The notes below the pieces were generated by a model. The model ran no database searches and was not told the origin of the DNA. It saw only the letters and a program-made list of their open reading frames with translations. From the NCBI GenBank assembly GCA_937892655.1, contig CALBJC010000106.1, positions 1 through 21,848 of the forward strand: a stretch of 21,848 nt of DNA, given 5' to 3'. The position numbers and the translations under genes are program-made. Source of the DNA: an uncultured Clostridia bacterium (GTDB lineage: Bacteria > Bacillota > Clostridia > Oscillospirales > Ruminococcaceae). Below, piece by piece: positions 7,289 through 14,622 of the stretch (positions within the stretch are counted from its first letter, which is position 1; each line of letters begins with the position of its first letter).

Positions 7289-7597
7289 TCATTCCCCTAA
7301 TAATACTTTCTCTATATTGTTCTTGTGTAGCTTCCATTGTTCTTTTGATAGTGCCAGAGAAGCCTTGCCTATTTCTGTAATCTTGTAATAACGGCGGTTT
7401 CTGCCCTGAAACTGCTTGTCGTAAACCTCTAAGCAGTTTTCCTTCTGCAAACGTCTGAGTACCGGATAGAGCGTTGATTCTGATATTTCTATTGCCGCTC
7501 CGATATCCTGGGTTATCTTGTAACCATAGGTATCTTCCTTTTGTACTACCGCCAGCACCATTGCGTCTAAAAGACCGGCACTGATTGGAAATGCCAT
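7289..7597 (-). CDS. PadR family transcriptional regulator
   Basis: A 102-residue winged-helix repressor of the short PadR-s2 type. Seen in sequence: GLLDAMVLAVVQKEDTYGYKI at residues 8-28, SESTLYPVLRRLQKENCLE (the recognition helix region, about 40-58), and GRNRRYYKITEIGKASL (the wing, about 67-83). It would bind DNA as a dimer. The start has an AAGGAG ribosome site seven bases upstream. It is the first gene of the padR-HAAS-DUF4097-pspC operon. A perfect palindrome overlies its promoter, consistent with autorepression as known for PadR/LmrR regulators. The inducing signal is unknown. Confidence 0.95.
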   Translation of the reverse strand: MAFPISAGLLDAMVLAVVQKEDTYGYKITQDIGAAIEISESTLYPVLRRLQKENCLEVYDKQFQGRNRRYYKITEIGKASLALSKEQWKLHKNNIEKVLLGE

Positions 7598-7663
7598 TTT
7601 ACCACTCCTTTTTTAAATGTTTGGTTGTCTTCCTTTGTTTTGTACATTATTGCTTTCTGTAGT

Positions 7664-7694
7664 ATATTATACGGCGTATAATATTGTTTGTCAA
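7664..7694 (-). promoter_or_regulatory. Consensus promoter of the padR operon overlaid by a perfect 21-bp palindrome (likely PadR operator)
   Basis: Minus strand: TTGACA (7694-7689), a 17-base spacer, then TATAAT (7671-7666), both exact consensus. Bases 7664-7684 form a perfect inverted repeat: arms ATATTATACG and CGTATAATAT around a single central base. The palindrome covers the -10 box and most of the spacer, so a bound dimer would exclude RNA polymerase. The ATAC/GTAT half-site spacing fits known PadR-type operators. Confidence 0.85.
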
Positions 7695-7782
7695 TACCAT
7701 ATTGTAATTTTTTCAATTATTGTAAATTTCAGACATATACAAGCTAGTTTTTCAAGACTTGTTATATGCATATTCAATAAAT

Positions 7783-7811
7783 TTGACATATCCTAAGATA
7801 TATGATACAAT
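7783..7811 (+). promoter_or_regulatory. Promoter for the orphan gene at 7853
   Basis: TTGACA (7783-7788), a 17-base spacer and TACAAT (7806-7811) form a near-consensus housekeeping promoter, divergent from the padR promoter about 100 bases away. Confidence 0.75.
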
Positions 7812-7852
7812 ATACACGTTAAAGATTTTCATCGGATTGGATGGTTGAATTT

Positions 7853-8257
7853 ATGTTTAAATGGTTATTTAAGAAGAGTCCTGAGGAGATTGAAGCCGAA
7901 GAGCTTTTAGACAGCTTTGATGAAGAATACGAGGATGAGCTTTCAGATTTCCTCACAAACTCTCAGTGGAAGCCTGCTGACTACGATGTAGATGGCGTTA
8001 AGAGAGGTCTTTCACATATCAACTTCAAAACCCCTTCATTATTTATCGCTGATGACATCTGCGAGGTAATGGCTAAGGCTGACTACAACGGTCACTATAC
8101 ATTGGTTGCCGGTTACGATTTTGACAGATGTGTTTATGAGGTAAAGCTCAAGGACGAAAGCGACGGCACATACATTTCAAAAGAGCCTTGCAAAAACAGA
8201 ATTGAATTTGAAAAAGAAATCAAGAAGGCTATTGAACAGGCTTACGAATTATTATAA
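7853..8257 (+). CDS. Hypothetical acidic protein, about 134 residues
   Basis: I do not recognise this family. The protein starts MFKWLFKK, then a strongly acidic stretch (SPEEIEAEELLDSFDEEYEDEL, about residues 9-30) and a mixed alpha/beta body (KPADYDVDGVKRGLSHINFKTPSLFIADDI; YTLVAGYDFDRCVYEVKLKDE). It ends in a charged helix (EFEKEIKKAIEQAYELL). No signal peptide, membrane helix or catalytic motif is visible, so a soluble cytoplasmic protein is likely. The ATG at 7853 follows GGATGG by eight bases; an in-frame ATG at 7841 would add four residues. It has its own near-consensus promoter and its own terminator, so it is a monocistronic gene. Confidence 0.7.
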   Translation: MFKWLFKKSPEEIEAEELLDSFDEEYEDELSDFLTNSQWKPADYDVDGVKRGLSHINFKTPSLFIADDICEVMAKADYNGHYTLVAGYDFDRCVYEVKLKDESDGTYISKEPCKNRIEFEKEIKKAIEQAYELL

Positions 8258-8265
8258 TAAGTATA

Positions 8266-8299
8266 AAAAGACCGCACAGAATAATCTGTGCGGTCTTTT
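8266..8299. terminator. Bidirectional terminator between the orphan gene and lysA
   Basis: AAAAGACCGCACAGA pairs with TCTGTGCGGTCTTTT around an ATAA loop. A GC-rich core with T-runs on both strands lies between two convergent genes ending at 8257 (plus) and 8310 (minus). Confidence 0.93.
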
Positions 8300-8309
8300 A
8301 TTTTTACTA

Positions 8310-9608
8310 TTAAACATCATTTCTGATAATGTCTTCTAATGTTTCACGCTTTACTGCAACCTTTACTTTACCGTTCTTGATAAATACGACAGCCGGGCGC
8401 AACACTCTGTTATAGCCTGATGACATTGAGAAGTTATAAGCACCTGTTGCAAGAGAGGCTAAGATATCGCCCGCCTCAGCAGTCTGCAAAGGTACATTTT
8501 CACCCAAAAGGTCACCGCTTTCGCAGCATCTGCCTGCGATAGTTACAACATCGTTCTTTTCTTCATTTGCCTTATTGGCGATAAGAAAATCATACTTTGC
8601 GCCATACATTAAGTATCTTGGGTTATCTGTCATACCGCCATCGCATGAAACGTATTTTCTGATATTCGGGATATCCTTTACCGAGCCTACTGTATAAAGA
8701 GTAACACCCGCTTCGGCAACGATTGAACGACCCGGCTCTAAAATAATGAATGGTCTTTCAATTTCATTCTTTTCGCAGATTGAGTTGATAACGGCTGAAA
8801 CCTTTTCCATATAGTTTTCAAAAGGTACAGGAGTATCTTCATCTGTATATCTGATACCAAAGCCACCGCCAAGGTTTAAATCACGCAGGTAGTAGCCTAG
8901 TTCATCTCTTACCTTGACAATAAAGTTCATCATAACTTCAGCCGCAAGCTCAAATGGAGATACATCAAAAATCTGCGAGCCGATATGGCAGTGAACGCCT
9001 CTGAGGTCTAAATGTTCCATTGATATAGCCATCTTTACAGCCTCAAAAGCTTCACCCGTTTCAAGCGCAAAGCCAAACTTACTGTCAATCTGACCTGTCT
9101 TTACAAAATCGTGAGTATGAGCGTCAATACCAGGCTTGATACGAAGAAGAATACCTATCTTGCCTCTTGACTTTGCCGCCATTTCGTTGAGCATTTCAAG
9201 CTCTGTAATATTATCAACAACGATTCTGCCAACGCCGTGACGGATAGCGAGCATAAGCTCCTCGCTTGTCTTATTGTTGCCGTGATAACAGATTCTCTCA
9301 CCTGGGAAGCCTGCGCTTATAGCTGTATAAAGCTCACCCTGAGATACAACGTCAGTACCCATATGCTCATCAAACATTACCCTGTAAATTTCCTTACATG
9401 AAAATGCCTTTGACGCAAAGCATACAAGACCTCTGCCATCGTAATACTTTTCAATTGAGTTTACAAATCTCTTGCAGTTATTTCTGATAACTCCCTCATC
9501 CATTATGTAAAGAGGAGTTCTGAGCTGAGTAGCAAGCATTACAGTATCGACCCCGCCGACTGTCAGATTACCCTGCTCATTTACAGATAAATTTTCATAT
9601 CCAAACAT
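8310..9608 (-). CDS. lysA: Diaminopimelate decarboxylase
   Basis: PLP-dependent enzyme that decarboxylates meso-diaminopimelate to L-lysine, the last step of lysine synthesis, in the cytoplasm. This is a fold-III, alanine-racemase-like barrel. The PLP lysine lies in CFASKAF (about residue 67 from this start), the glycine loop is NLGGGFGIRY, the EPGRSIVAEAG phosphate-binding motif follows, and the active-site cysteine motif is CCESGDLLG. Length of about 432 residues is normal. A GTG at 9620, overlapping the engB stop, would add four residues; the ATG at 9608 is the more ordinary start, though its ribosome site is weak, suggesting translational coupling. It is the third gene of the lon-engB-lysA set and is followed by a terminator. 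Confidence 0.95.
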   Translation of the reverse strand: MFGYENLSVNEQGNLTVGGVDTVMLATQLRTPLYIMDEGVIRNNCKRFVNSIEKYYDGRGLVCFASKAFSCKEIYRVMFDEHMGTDVVSQGELYTAISAGFPGERICYHGNNKTSEELMLAIRHGVGRIVVDNITELEMLNEMAAKSRGKIGILLRIKPGIDAHTHDFVKTGQIDSKFGFALETGEAFEAVKMAISMEHLDLRGVHCHIGSQIFDVSPFELAAEVMMNFIVKVRDELGYYLRDLNLGGGFGIRYTDEDTPVPFENYMEKVSAVINSICEKNEIERPFIILEPGRSIVAEAGVTLYTVGSVKDIPNIRKYVSCDGGMTDNPRYLMYGAKYDFLIANKANEEKNDVVTIAGRCCESGDLLGENVPLQTAEAGDILASLATGAYNFSMSSGYNRVLRPAVVFIKNGKVKVAVKRETLEDIIRNDV

Positions 9609-9619
9609 TTTAAACACCA

Positions 9620-10249
9620 CTATTCGTCAAATTCATTTTCTGCATCAATTTCGTCATCTTCGTCATACTCGGCAATAGATGTAATAATCTCTCTTATTTC
9701 ATCAACGCCCTCGCCTGTTATCGCTGAAAATTCGATGGTTTTTATATCATCGTAATACGGGATTTCAGTTTTGAAAGCACCCAGCCTTTTGAGACGTTCA
9801 GTTTTATTGAGCTTATCCGCCTTAGTAAGCACTACTACAAACGGAACTTCATTTTCAACAAGATATTCAATCATCTGAATATCATCCTTAGTTGGCGCAT
9901 GGCGCATATCGATAAGCTGAAAAACAAGCTCTAAATCACGCTCACCGTCAGCAAGATAACCGCCGATAAGGTCAGCCCAGCGCTTTTTCTCATCTCTTGC
10001 AACCTTAGCGTAGCCATAACCCGGGAGGTCTACAATATAAATACTGTCAACATCAAAGAAATTGATAGTAACAGTTTTACCGGGCATAGCACTCACCTTT
10101 GCAAGCGCCTTTCTCTGAAGGATTTTATTTATCAGAGAGGATTTACCTACATTTGAACGACCTGAAAAAGCTATTTCAATTCGCTCTGACGGCGGAATCT
10201 GCTTGAAGCTGCCATACGATGTCAAGAACTTTGCTTTGTTAAAATTCAT
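9620..10249 (-). CDS. engB: Ribosome biogenesis GTPase EngB (YsxC/YihA)
   Basis: Essential GTPase that helps assemble the large ribosomal subunit in Gram-positive bacteria. The P-loop is GRSNVGKSS (G1), switch II is DLPGYGYAKV (G3), the base-specificity motif is TKAD (G4) and SAITGEG carries G5. The region between (PGKTVTINFF) is the EngB form of switch I. At 209 residues it is full length. The acidic C-terminal tail (EYDEDDEIDAENEFDE) is longer than usual. The stop overlaps the first possible lysA start by one base, and lon lies 36 bases upstream. A lon-engB pairing is common in Firmicutes. Confidence 0.96.
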   Translation of the reverse strand: MNFNKAKFLTSYGSFKQIPPSERIEIAFSGRSNVGKSSLINKILQRKALAKVSAMPGKTVTINFFDVDSIYIVDLPGYGYAKVARDEKKRWADLIGGYLADGERDLELVFQLIDMRHAPTKDDIQMIEYLVENEVPFVVVLTKADKLNKTERLKRLGAFKTEIPYYDDIKTIEFSAITGEGVDEIREIITSIAEYDEDDEIDAENEFDE

Positions 10250-10285
10250 ATCAGTTTCGCCTTACGGCTTCTCCTCTCTTAAAAA

Positions 10286-12739
10286 TCAGTATTCGATAAA
10301 TGCTCTTTCAACCTTGTTGGGATTTATAAAAGGAATATCAAAGATTTCATCGTGTTCACTCTCTGTCACATCTGCAGGAGTACAAAGAGCAACATCCAAA
10401 ACGTCCTGTATTGTAGACGCTAAAACAAACTCTACATTTTCCTTTACAGTATCATCGACCTCTGTTAAATCGCCTTCGTTTTCCTTAGGGATGATGACTG
10501 TTTTCATACCTGCCTTGTAAGCTGCCATTGTCTTTTCACGAAGACCGCCGATAGCCAGAACCTTGCCTCTTAAGGTAATCTCGCCTGTCATAGCGACATC
10601 GCATCTTACAGGGATACCTGACAGAGCTGATACAAGAGCAGTTGCCATTGTAACGCCTGCCGAAGGACCGTCCTTTGGAGTAGCGCCCTCAGGAGCGTGG
10701 ATATGGATATCCTTCTTTGTAAAGAACTCCTTATCAATGCCATACTTATCTGCAACGCTTCTCGCGTAGCTAACAGCAATCTTAGCGCTTTCCTTCATAA
10801 CATCGCCTAATGAGCCTGTAAGCTCGATAGCGCCCTTACCATCTAAAATAAGAACCTCAAGCGGCATAATTAGGCCGCCTACAAATGTCCACGCATGGCC
10901 GTTAACCTCGCCTATCTGATTCTTATCTGAGAAATTATCGTTATGATACTTTTCGGCACCTAAGTATTCTACTAAATCTGCACGGAAGGTAACCTTCTTA
11001 GCGTCACCGCTTACAATAATCTTTGCACACTTGCGGCAGAGCTTTTCGATCACACGTTCAAGCTTTCTTACACCCGCTTCTTTAGTATAGTTATCAATGA
11101 GCTTGTAGATAGCCTCATCTGTAAACTTAACTGTTTTTGATGTAAGACCGTTTTTCTTCATCTGCTTTGGAACTAAATGACGCTTTGCAATATTGAACTT
11201 TTCTTCTCTTGTGTATGAGGATAATTCAATAACATCCATTCTGTCAAGCAGAGGAGGTGAAATAGTATCAAGGTTATTTGCAGTTGTTATAAATAATACC
11301 TCTGATAAATCAAAAGGCATTTCAATGTAGTGGTCTCTGAATTCCTTATTCTGCTCTGCATCCAAAACCTCGAGCATTGCAGATGAAGGGTCGCCCTTAT
11401 AGTCGTTTGACATCTTATCAATTTCATCAAGCAGAATAAGCGGATTTTTAACGCCTGAGCGCTTGATAGCATCAATAATTCTACCAGGCATTGAGCCGAT
11501 ATAGGTTTTTCTGTGACCTCTGATTTCAGCCTCGTCACGCACACCGCCTAAAGATACTCTTACATACTTTCTGCCAAGAGCACGGGCAATCGACTTACCG
11601 ATAGAGGTTTTACCAACACCGGGAGGGCCTGCAAGGCAGATAATCTGACCCTTTATATCAGGAGCGAGAGTTTTAACCGCAAAGGTTTCTAAAATTCTCT
11701 CCTTGACCTTCTGCATACCGTAATGGTCATCATCTAAAATCTTCTGAGCCTTTTTGAGATCAGTTTTATCCTTTGTTGTTTTATTCCAAGGGAGTGCCAG
11801 GCAGGTATCAAGATACTGTCTGATTACTGCTGCCTCCTGAGAAGACTCTGACATCTTTGTAAGGCGCTGAGCCTCTGTCATAAGCTTATTTGTACATTCT
11901 TCGTTGAGATTTAATTCTAAAATCTTACTTATGTAGTTTGAGGATTCTTCTACTGTTGACTCCTCTTCACCAAGCTCTGATGAAATAACCTTCATCTGTT
12001 CACGCAGAAAATAATCTCGCTGATTCTTTTCCATTCTGTCGTGAACATGCTGAGCGATTTCATATTCAAGCGCTAAAACCTGAACCTCCTGCGCCAAAAG
12101 CTTCAAAAGACCTGTGAGCTTTTCTGAAACGCAGTTTTCTGCAAGCAACGCAACCTTATCCTCAACAGGAAGCGCTATATTAAATGCGATAGATTCAAAA
12201 AGGCGCTGCGGGTCAGACTTTGATAAAATCTGAGAAACAAGCTCCTTTGGCATCTTAGGGATAAGATTTGAATACTGAGAAAACATCTTCTTTACGCTGC
12301 GGCATAAAGCTTCAAGCTCAGATTCTGTCACCTTTTCCTTGCTGTAGTTTGGAACTCTCTTTATAGTAGCACGCAGGATATCATCGCCTGTTTCGTAGAT
12401 ATCTAAAAGCTTTGCCTTTGAGATACCCTCAACCAATACCTTTGAAACGCCGTCAGGAGTTTTTATAATCTGTCTGATTTCTGAAATAACGCCTACCTTG
12501 TATAAATCATCAAGTACAGGCACTTCAATATCGCCATTTTTCTGAGTAACTAAAAATATCTTTCTGCCGTTAGCCATAGCCTCACGCAATGATGCAACAG
12601 AGCGCTTTCTTGCAACGTCAAAGTTAAGTGACATATTAGGAAAAACCATAACATCACGCATTACAAGACAAGGCATATCAAGACTATTTGGCTTTTTAGG
12701 CTGATTTAAATTTGTAAAAGCTTTAGTATTCTGAGCCAT
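10286..12739 (-). CDS. lon: ATP-dependent protease LonA
   Basis: Cytoplasmic hexameric AAA+ protease that degrades misfolded and regulatory proteins. Domains in order: Lon N-terminal substrate-binding domain (about residues 15-215; LDMPCLVMRDVMVFPNM), coiled-coil region, AAA+ module (Walker A GPPGVGKTS; Walker B ILLDEIDKM), and the protease domain. The catalytic serine lies in PKDGPSAGVT and the catalytic lysine in RGKVLAIGGLREK. At 817 residues it is full length. I chose the ATG at 12739 (MAQNTKAF) because AAAGGAAA lies just upstream; an upstream in-frame start would add 12 residues of unlikely sequence. A promoter with a 17-base spacer lies 49 bases upstream. No CIRCE-type heat-shock element was seen. 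Confidence 0.97.
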   Translation of the reverse strand: MAQNTKAFTNLNQPKKPNSLDMPCLVMRDVMVFPNMSLNFDVARKRSVASLREAMANGRKIFLVTQKNGDIEVPVLDDLYKVGVISEIRQIIKTPDGVSKVLVEGISKAKLLDIYETGDDILRATIKRVPNYSKEKVTESELEALCRSVKKMFSQYSNLIPKMPKELVSQILSKSDPQRLFESIAFNIALPVEDKVALLAENCVSEKLTGLLKLLAQEVQVLALEYEIAQHVHDRMEKNQRDYFLREQMKVISSELGEEESTVEESSNYISKILELNLNEECTNKLMTEAQRLTKMSESSQEAAVIRQYLDTCLALPWNKTTKDKTDLKKAQKILDDDHYGMQKVKERILETFAVKTLAPDIKGQIICLAGPPGVGKTSIGKSIARALGRKYVRVSLGGVRDEAEIRGHRKTYIGSMPGRIIDAIKRSGVKNPLILLDEIDKMSNDYKGDPSSAMLEVLDAEQNKEFRDHYIEMPFDLSEVLFITTANNLDTISPPLLDRMDVIELSSYTREEKFNIAKRHLVPKQMKKNGLTSKTVKFTDEAIYKLIDNYTKEAGVRKLERVIEKLCRKCAKIIVSGDAKKVTFRADLVEYLGAEKYHNDNFSDKNQIGEVNGHAWTFVGGLIMPLEVLILDGKGAIELTGSLGDVMKESAKIAVSYARSVADKYGIDKEFFTKKDIHIHAPEGATPKDGPSAGVTMATALVSALSGIPVRCDVAMTGEITLRGKVLAIGGLREKTMAAYKAGMKTVIIPKENEGDLTEVDDTVKENVEFVLASTIQDVLDVALCTPADVTESEHDEIFDIPFINPNKVERAFIEY

Positions 12740-12787
12740 TTTATTTTCCTTTCCAAAGCAAAAACATTTTTCCACACAGTTGCTTTT

Positions 12788-12816
12788 ATTATCTTAATTT
12801 ATATATACAAAGTCAA
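12788..12816 (-). promoter_or_regulatory. Promoter of lon-engB-lysA
   Basis: Minus strand: TTGACT (12816-12811), 17 bases, GATAAT (12793-12788), in a very AT-rich leader. It fits a housekeeping sigma factor. Confidence 0.6.
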
Positions 12817-12930
12817 TTTTTGTAAAACAGTCACAAATTTTATGTTTTATTATTATCTATTATATCAAATAAAAAGGCTTTTTGCAAGATGTAAATTATA
12901 AACTAATAGTTTACTACTTTTTGCACAAAA

Positions 12931-12960
12931 AAGAATCCACCAAATGCTTGGCGGATTCTT
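12931..12960 (-). terminator. Terminator after yebC
   Basis: Read on the minus strand, AAGAATCCGCC pairs with GGTGGATTCTT (one G-T wobble) around an eight-base loop, followed by TTTTTT. It lies about 30 bases after the yebC stop. It closes the mrnC-flavodoxin-yebC operon before the lon leader. Confidence 0.85.
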
Positions 12961-12988
12961 ATTATTACAAAAACTATTGATAAAAGGA

Positions 12989-13732
12989 TTAGTCCTCGTC
13001 ATCCTCTGCAGGCATATCCCAGTTGTGATATACATTCTGAACGTCATCGTTATCCTCAAGATGTTCAAGTAAAAGACGCATCTTTCTGATAGCCTCTTCA
13101 TCAGTCAGGGTTGTATATGTTGATGGGATCTGGCTTACTTCAGCAGACAACACCTTGTAGCCGAGGCCTTCGAGAGTATGAGAAGCTTCCATACAATCGT
13201 TTGGTTCAGTTGTTACTTCAACAATATCATCCTCGATATTGAAATCTGTAGCGCCTGCTTCAAAGCAATCTTCCATAAGCTTATCTTCATCTGCGTTATT
13301 GTTTTCAAGAAGAATTACACCCTTCTTTGTAAACATAAATGATACGCAGCCTGTTGTACCCATATTGCCGCCGAACTTATCAAAGTAATGTCTTACATCG
13401 CCTGCTGTTCTGTTTTTGTTATCTGTCAGGCATTCAACGATAACTGCAACGCCTGATGGACCGTAGCCTTCATAGACGTTTTGTTCGTAGTTATCCTTTT
13501 CACCGCCGCCTGCAGCTTTCTTGATAACTCTGTCGATATTATCGTTAGGCACATTGTTTGCCTTTGCCTTAGCGATAAGATCACGAAGCTTTGCGTTGTT
13601 TGCAGGGTCAGGGCCGCCCTCTTTAACGCATACGATAATTTCACGACCGATTTTTGTAAAGACCTTTGCTCTTACAGCGTCGGTAGCTTCCTTCTTACGC
13701 TTGATGTTTGCCCATTTTGAATGTCCTGACAT
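12989..13732 (-). CDS. yebC: YebC/PmpR (TACO1) family protein
   Basis: The N-terminus MSGHSKWANIKRKKEATDA is diagnostic, followed by VPNDNIDRVIKKA, YEGYGPSGVAVIVE and RTAGDVRHYFDKFGGNMG. Members were annotated as transcription regulators; recent work on the family points to a role in relieving ribosome stalling, notably at proline stretches. Which role applies here is unknown. At 247 residues with an acidic tail (DMPAEDDED) it is full length. The start follows TAGGAGTG. It lies ten bases after the flavodoxin gene and ends the operon before a terminator. Confidence 0.96.
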   Translation of the reverse strand: MSGHSKWANIKRKKEATDAVRAKVFTKIGREIIVCVKEGGPDPANNAKLRDLIAKAKANNVPNDNIDRVIKKAAGGGEKDNYEQNVYEGYGPSGVAVIVECLTDNKNRTAGDVRHYFDKFGGNMGTTGCVSFMFTKKGVILLENNNADEDKLMEDCFEAGATDFNIEDDIVEVTTEPNDCMEASHTLEGLGYKVLSAEVSQIPSTYTTLTDEEAIRKMRLLLEHLEDNDDVQNVYHNWDMPAEDDED

Positions 13733-13742
13733 AATTTCACTC

Positions 13743-14171
13743 CTAGTTGTTTTTTAATACCTTAGTTGCAACATCTGCCGCAAATTCCTTGACAGATGCA
13801 ATATCCTTTTTATTCGGATGAAACATTTTCATCACAAGAAAACTGCCGTTGCAGGAAAACTCTCCTACAATCTCAATTCCCTTTTCCCTTAGCTTTCCGG
13901 CTAAGTTGCTCTTTTTATAATCCTCAGAAACGCTTGACATAAATACTGCCGCCTTCGGAGTATTCTGAGGGTTCAAAAACTCTATATACCCGTCAAGCTC
14001 AGGAGAAAGCGCACCTGAATAGATACCGCCGCCGATGAATAAAAGGTCACAGTCATAATACTGATTATCCTCTTTTAAATTCTGCGGCTCAACACCTATT
14101 ACCTCGCCGATAGCGTCGGCAAGCTTTTTTGTGTGACCGGAAAGAGTGCTGTAGATAATATTAACCTTCAT
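13743..14171 (-). CDS. Flavodoxin family protein
   Basis: A 142-residue cytoplasmic flavoprotein. STLSGHTKKLADAIGE at residues 8-23 is the FMN phosphate-binding loop with following helix, and DLLFIGGGIYSGAL (about 47-60) supplies the second flavin-contacting loop. Length and domain content match short flavodoxin-like proteins (flavodoxin or menaquinone-dependent oxidoreductase relatives). The electron partner is unknown. Its start lies inside the end of mrnC (11-base overlap), so it is probably translationally coupled, and yebC follows after ten bases. Confidence 0.88.
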   Translation of the reverse strand: MKVNIIYSTLSGHTKKLADAIGEVIGVEPQNLKEDNQYYDCDLLFIGGGIYSGALSPELDGYIEFLNPQNTPKAAVFMSSVSEDYKKSNLAGKLREKGIEIVGEFSCNGSFLVMKMFHPNKKDIASVKEFAADVATKVLKNN

Positions 14172-14559
14172 CGCTATCCTCCCAGATTAAATCAAAAATC
14201 TGCTTTTGTCTTTCAAACTCGCCCATAAGCTCAAGCCAGCCAAAAAGGCATTCAAGCGCTGTAGCCATTCTGTATTCCAAGATAGTTGAATGCTTTGGAG
14301 GGTTGACGCCTGTTGCATTCTTACCACGCTTGAAAATCGCCATTTCATCTTCTGATAAATTATCCTTTATCTTATCAAAAGCCTTTGCCTGAAACTCACA
14401 GCATACATATTTAACACTCTGATTATGGAGTTTATTTACAGCAGTATTAGCGCACAGTAAAATCTTTTCGCGTACAAATCGCTCATATACCGCGTCGCCC
14501 AAAAATGCAAGCGCTAAAGGGCTATACTGATTAGCCTGCGCTTTTGTAAGGTTTGCCGT
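14161..14559 (-). CDS. mrnC: Mini-ribonuclease III, apparent non-standard ACG start
   Basis: RNase III-fold endonuclease without a double-stranded RNA-binding domain; in Bacillus it trims the ends of 23S rRNA precursor. Seen: YSPLALAFLGDAVYERFVRE with the catalytic Asp, KAFDKI, FKRGKNATG, and EYRMATALECLFGWLELMG with the second acidic site. The conserved block begins before the first conventional start (TTG at 14502). Opened at that TTG, the protein would start at the catalytic motif, which is unlikely. Upstream, the frame stays open to 14574, and the codon ideally placed (seven bases) after the GGGGG ribosome site is ACG at 14559, giving ACG-GCA-AAC (M)ANLTKAQANQYSPLALAFLGD. ACG may be a real rare start, a mutation, or a sequencing error for ATG. 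Confidence 0.85.
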   Translation of the reverse strand, partial: TANLTKAQANQYSPLALAFLGDAVYERFVREKILLCANTAVNKLHNQSVKYVCCEFQAKAFDKIKDNLSEDEMAIFKRGKNATGVNPPKHSTILEYRMATALECLFGWLELMGEFERQKQIFDLIWEDSDEG

Positions 14560-14591
14560 AAATATTCCCCCTTTTTAAAAACCTATATAAC

Positions 14592-14620
14592 AGTATATCA
14601 CATTTTTGCAAAACAGGCAA
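14592..14620 (-). promoter_or_regulatory. Promoter of mrnC-flavodoxin-yebC
   Basis: Minus strand: TTGCCT (14620-14615), 17 bases, TATACT (14597-14592). It lies between the obg stop and mrnC, about 30 bases before the ribosome site. Confidence 0.55.
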
Positions 14621-14622
14621 TA

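Noticed and set aside
12740..12988. Possible RNA gene or heat-shock element in the 249-base gap before lon
   Set aside because: The gap is explained by the lon promoter and the yebC terminator; the remaining AT-rich sequence shows no CIRCE repeat or structured RNA that I can recognise.
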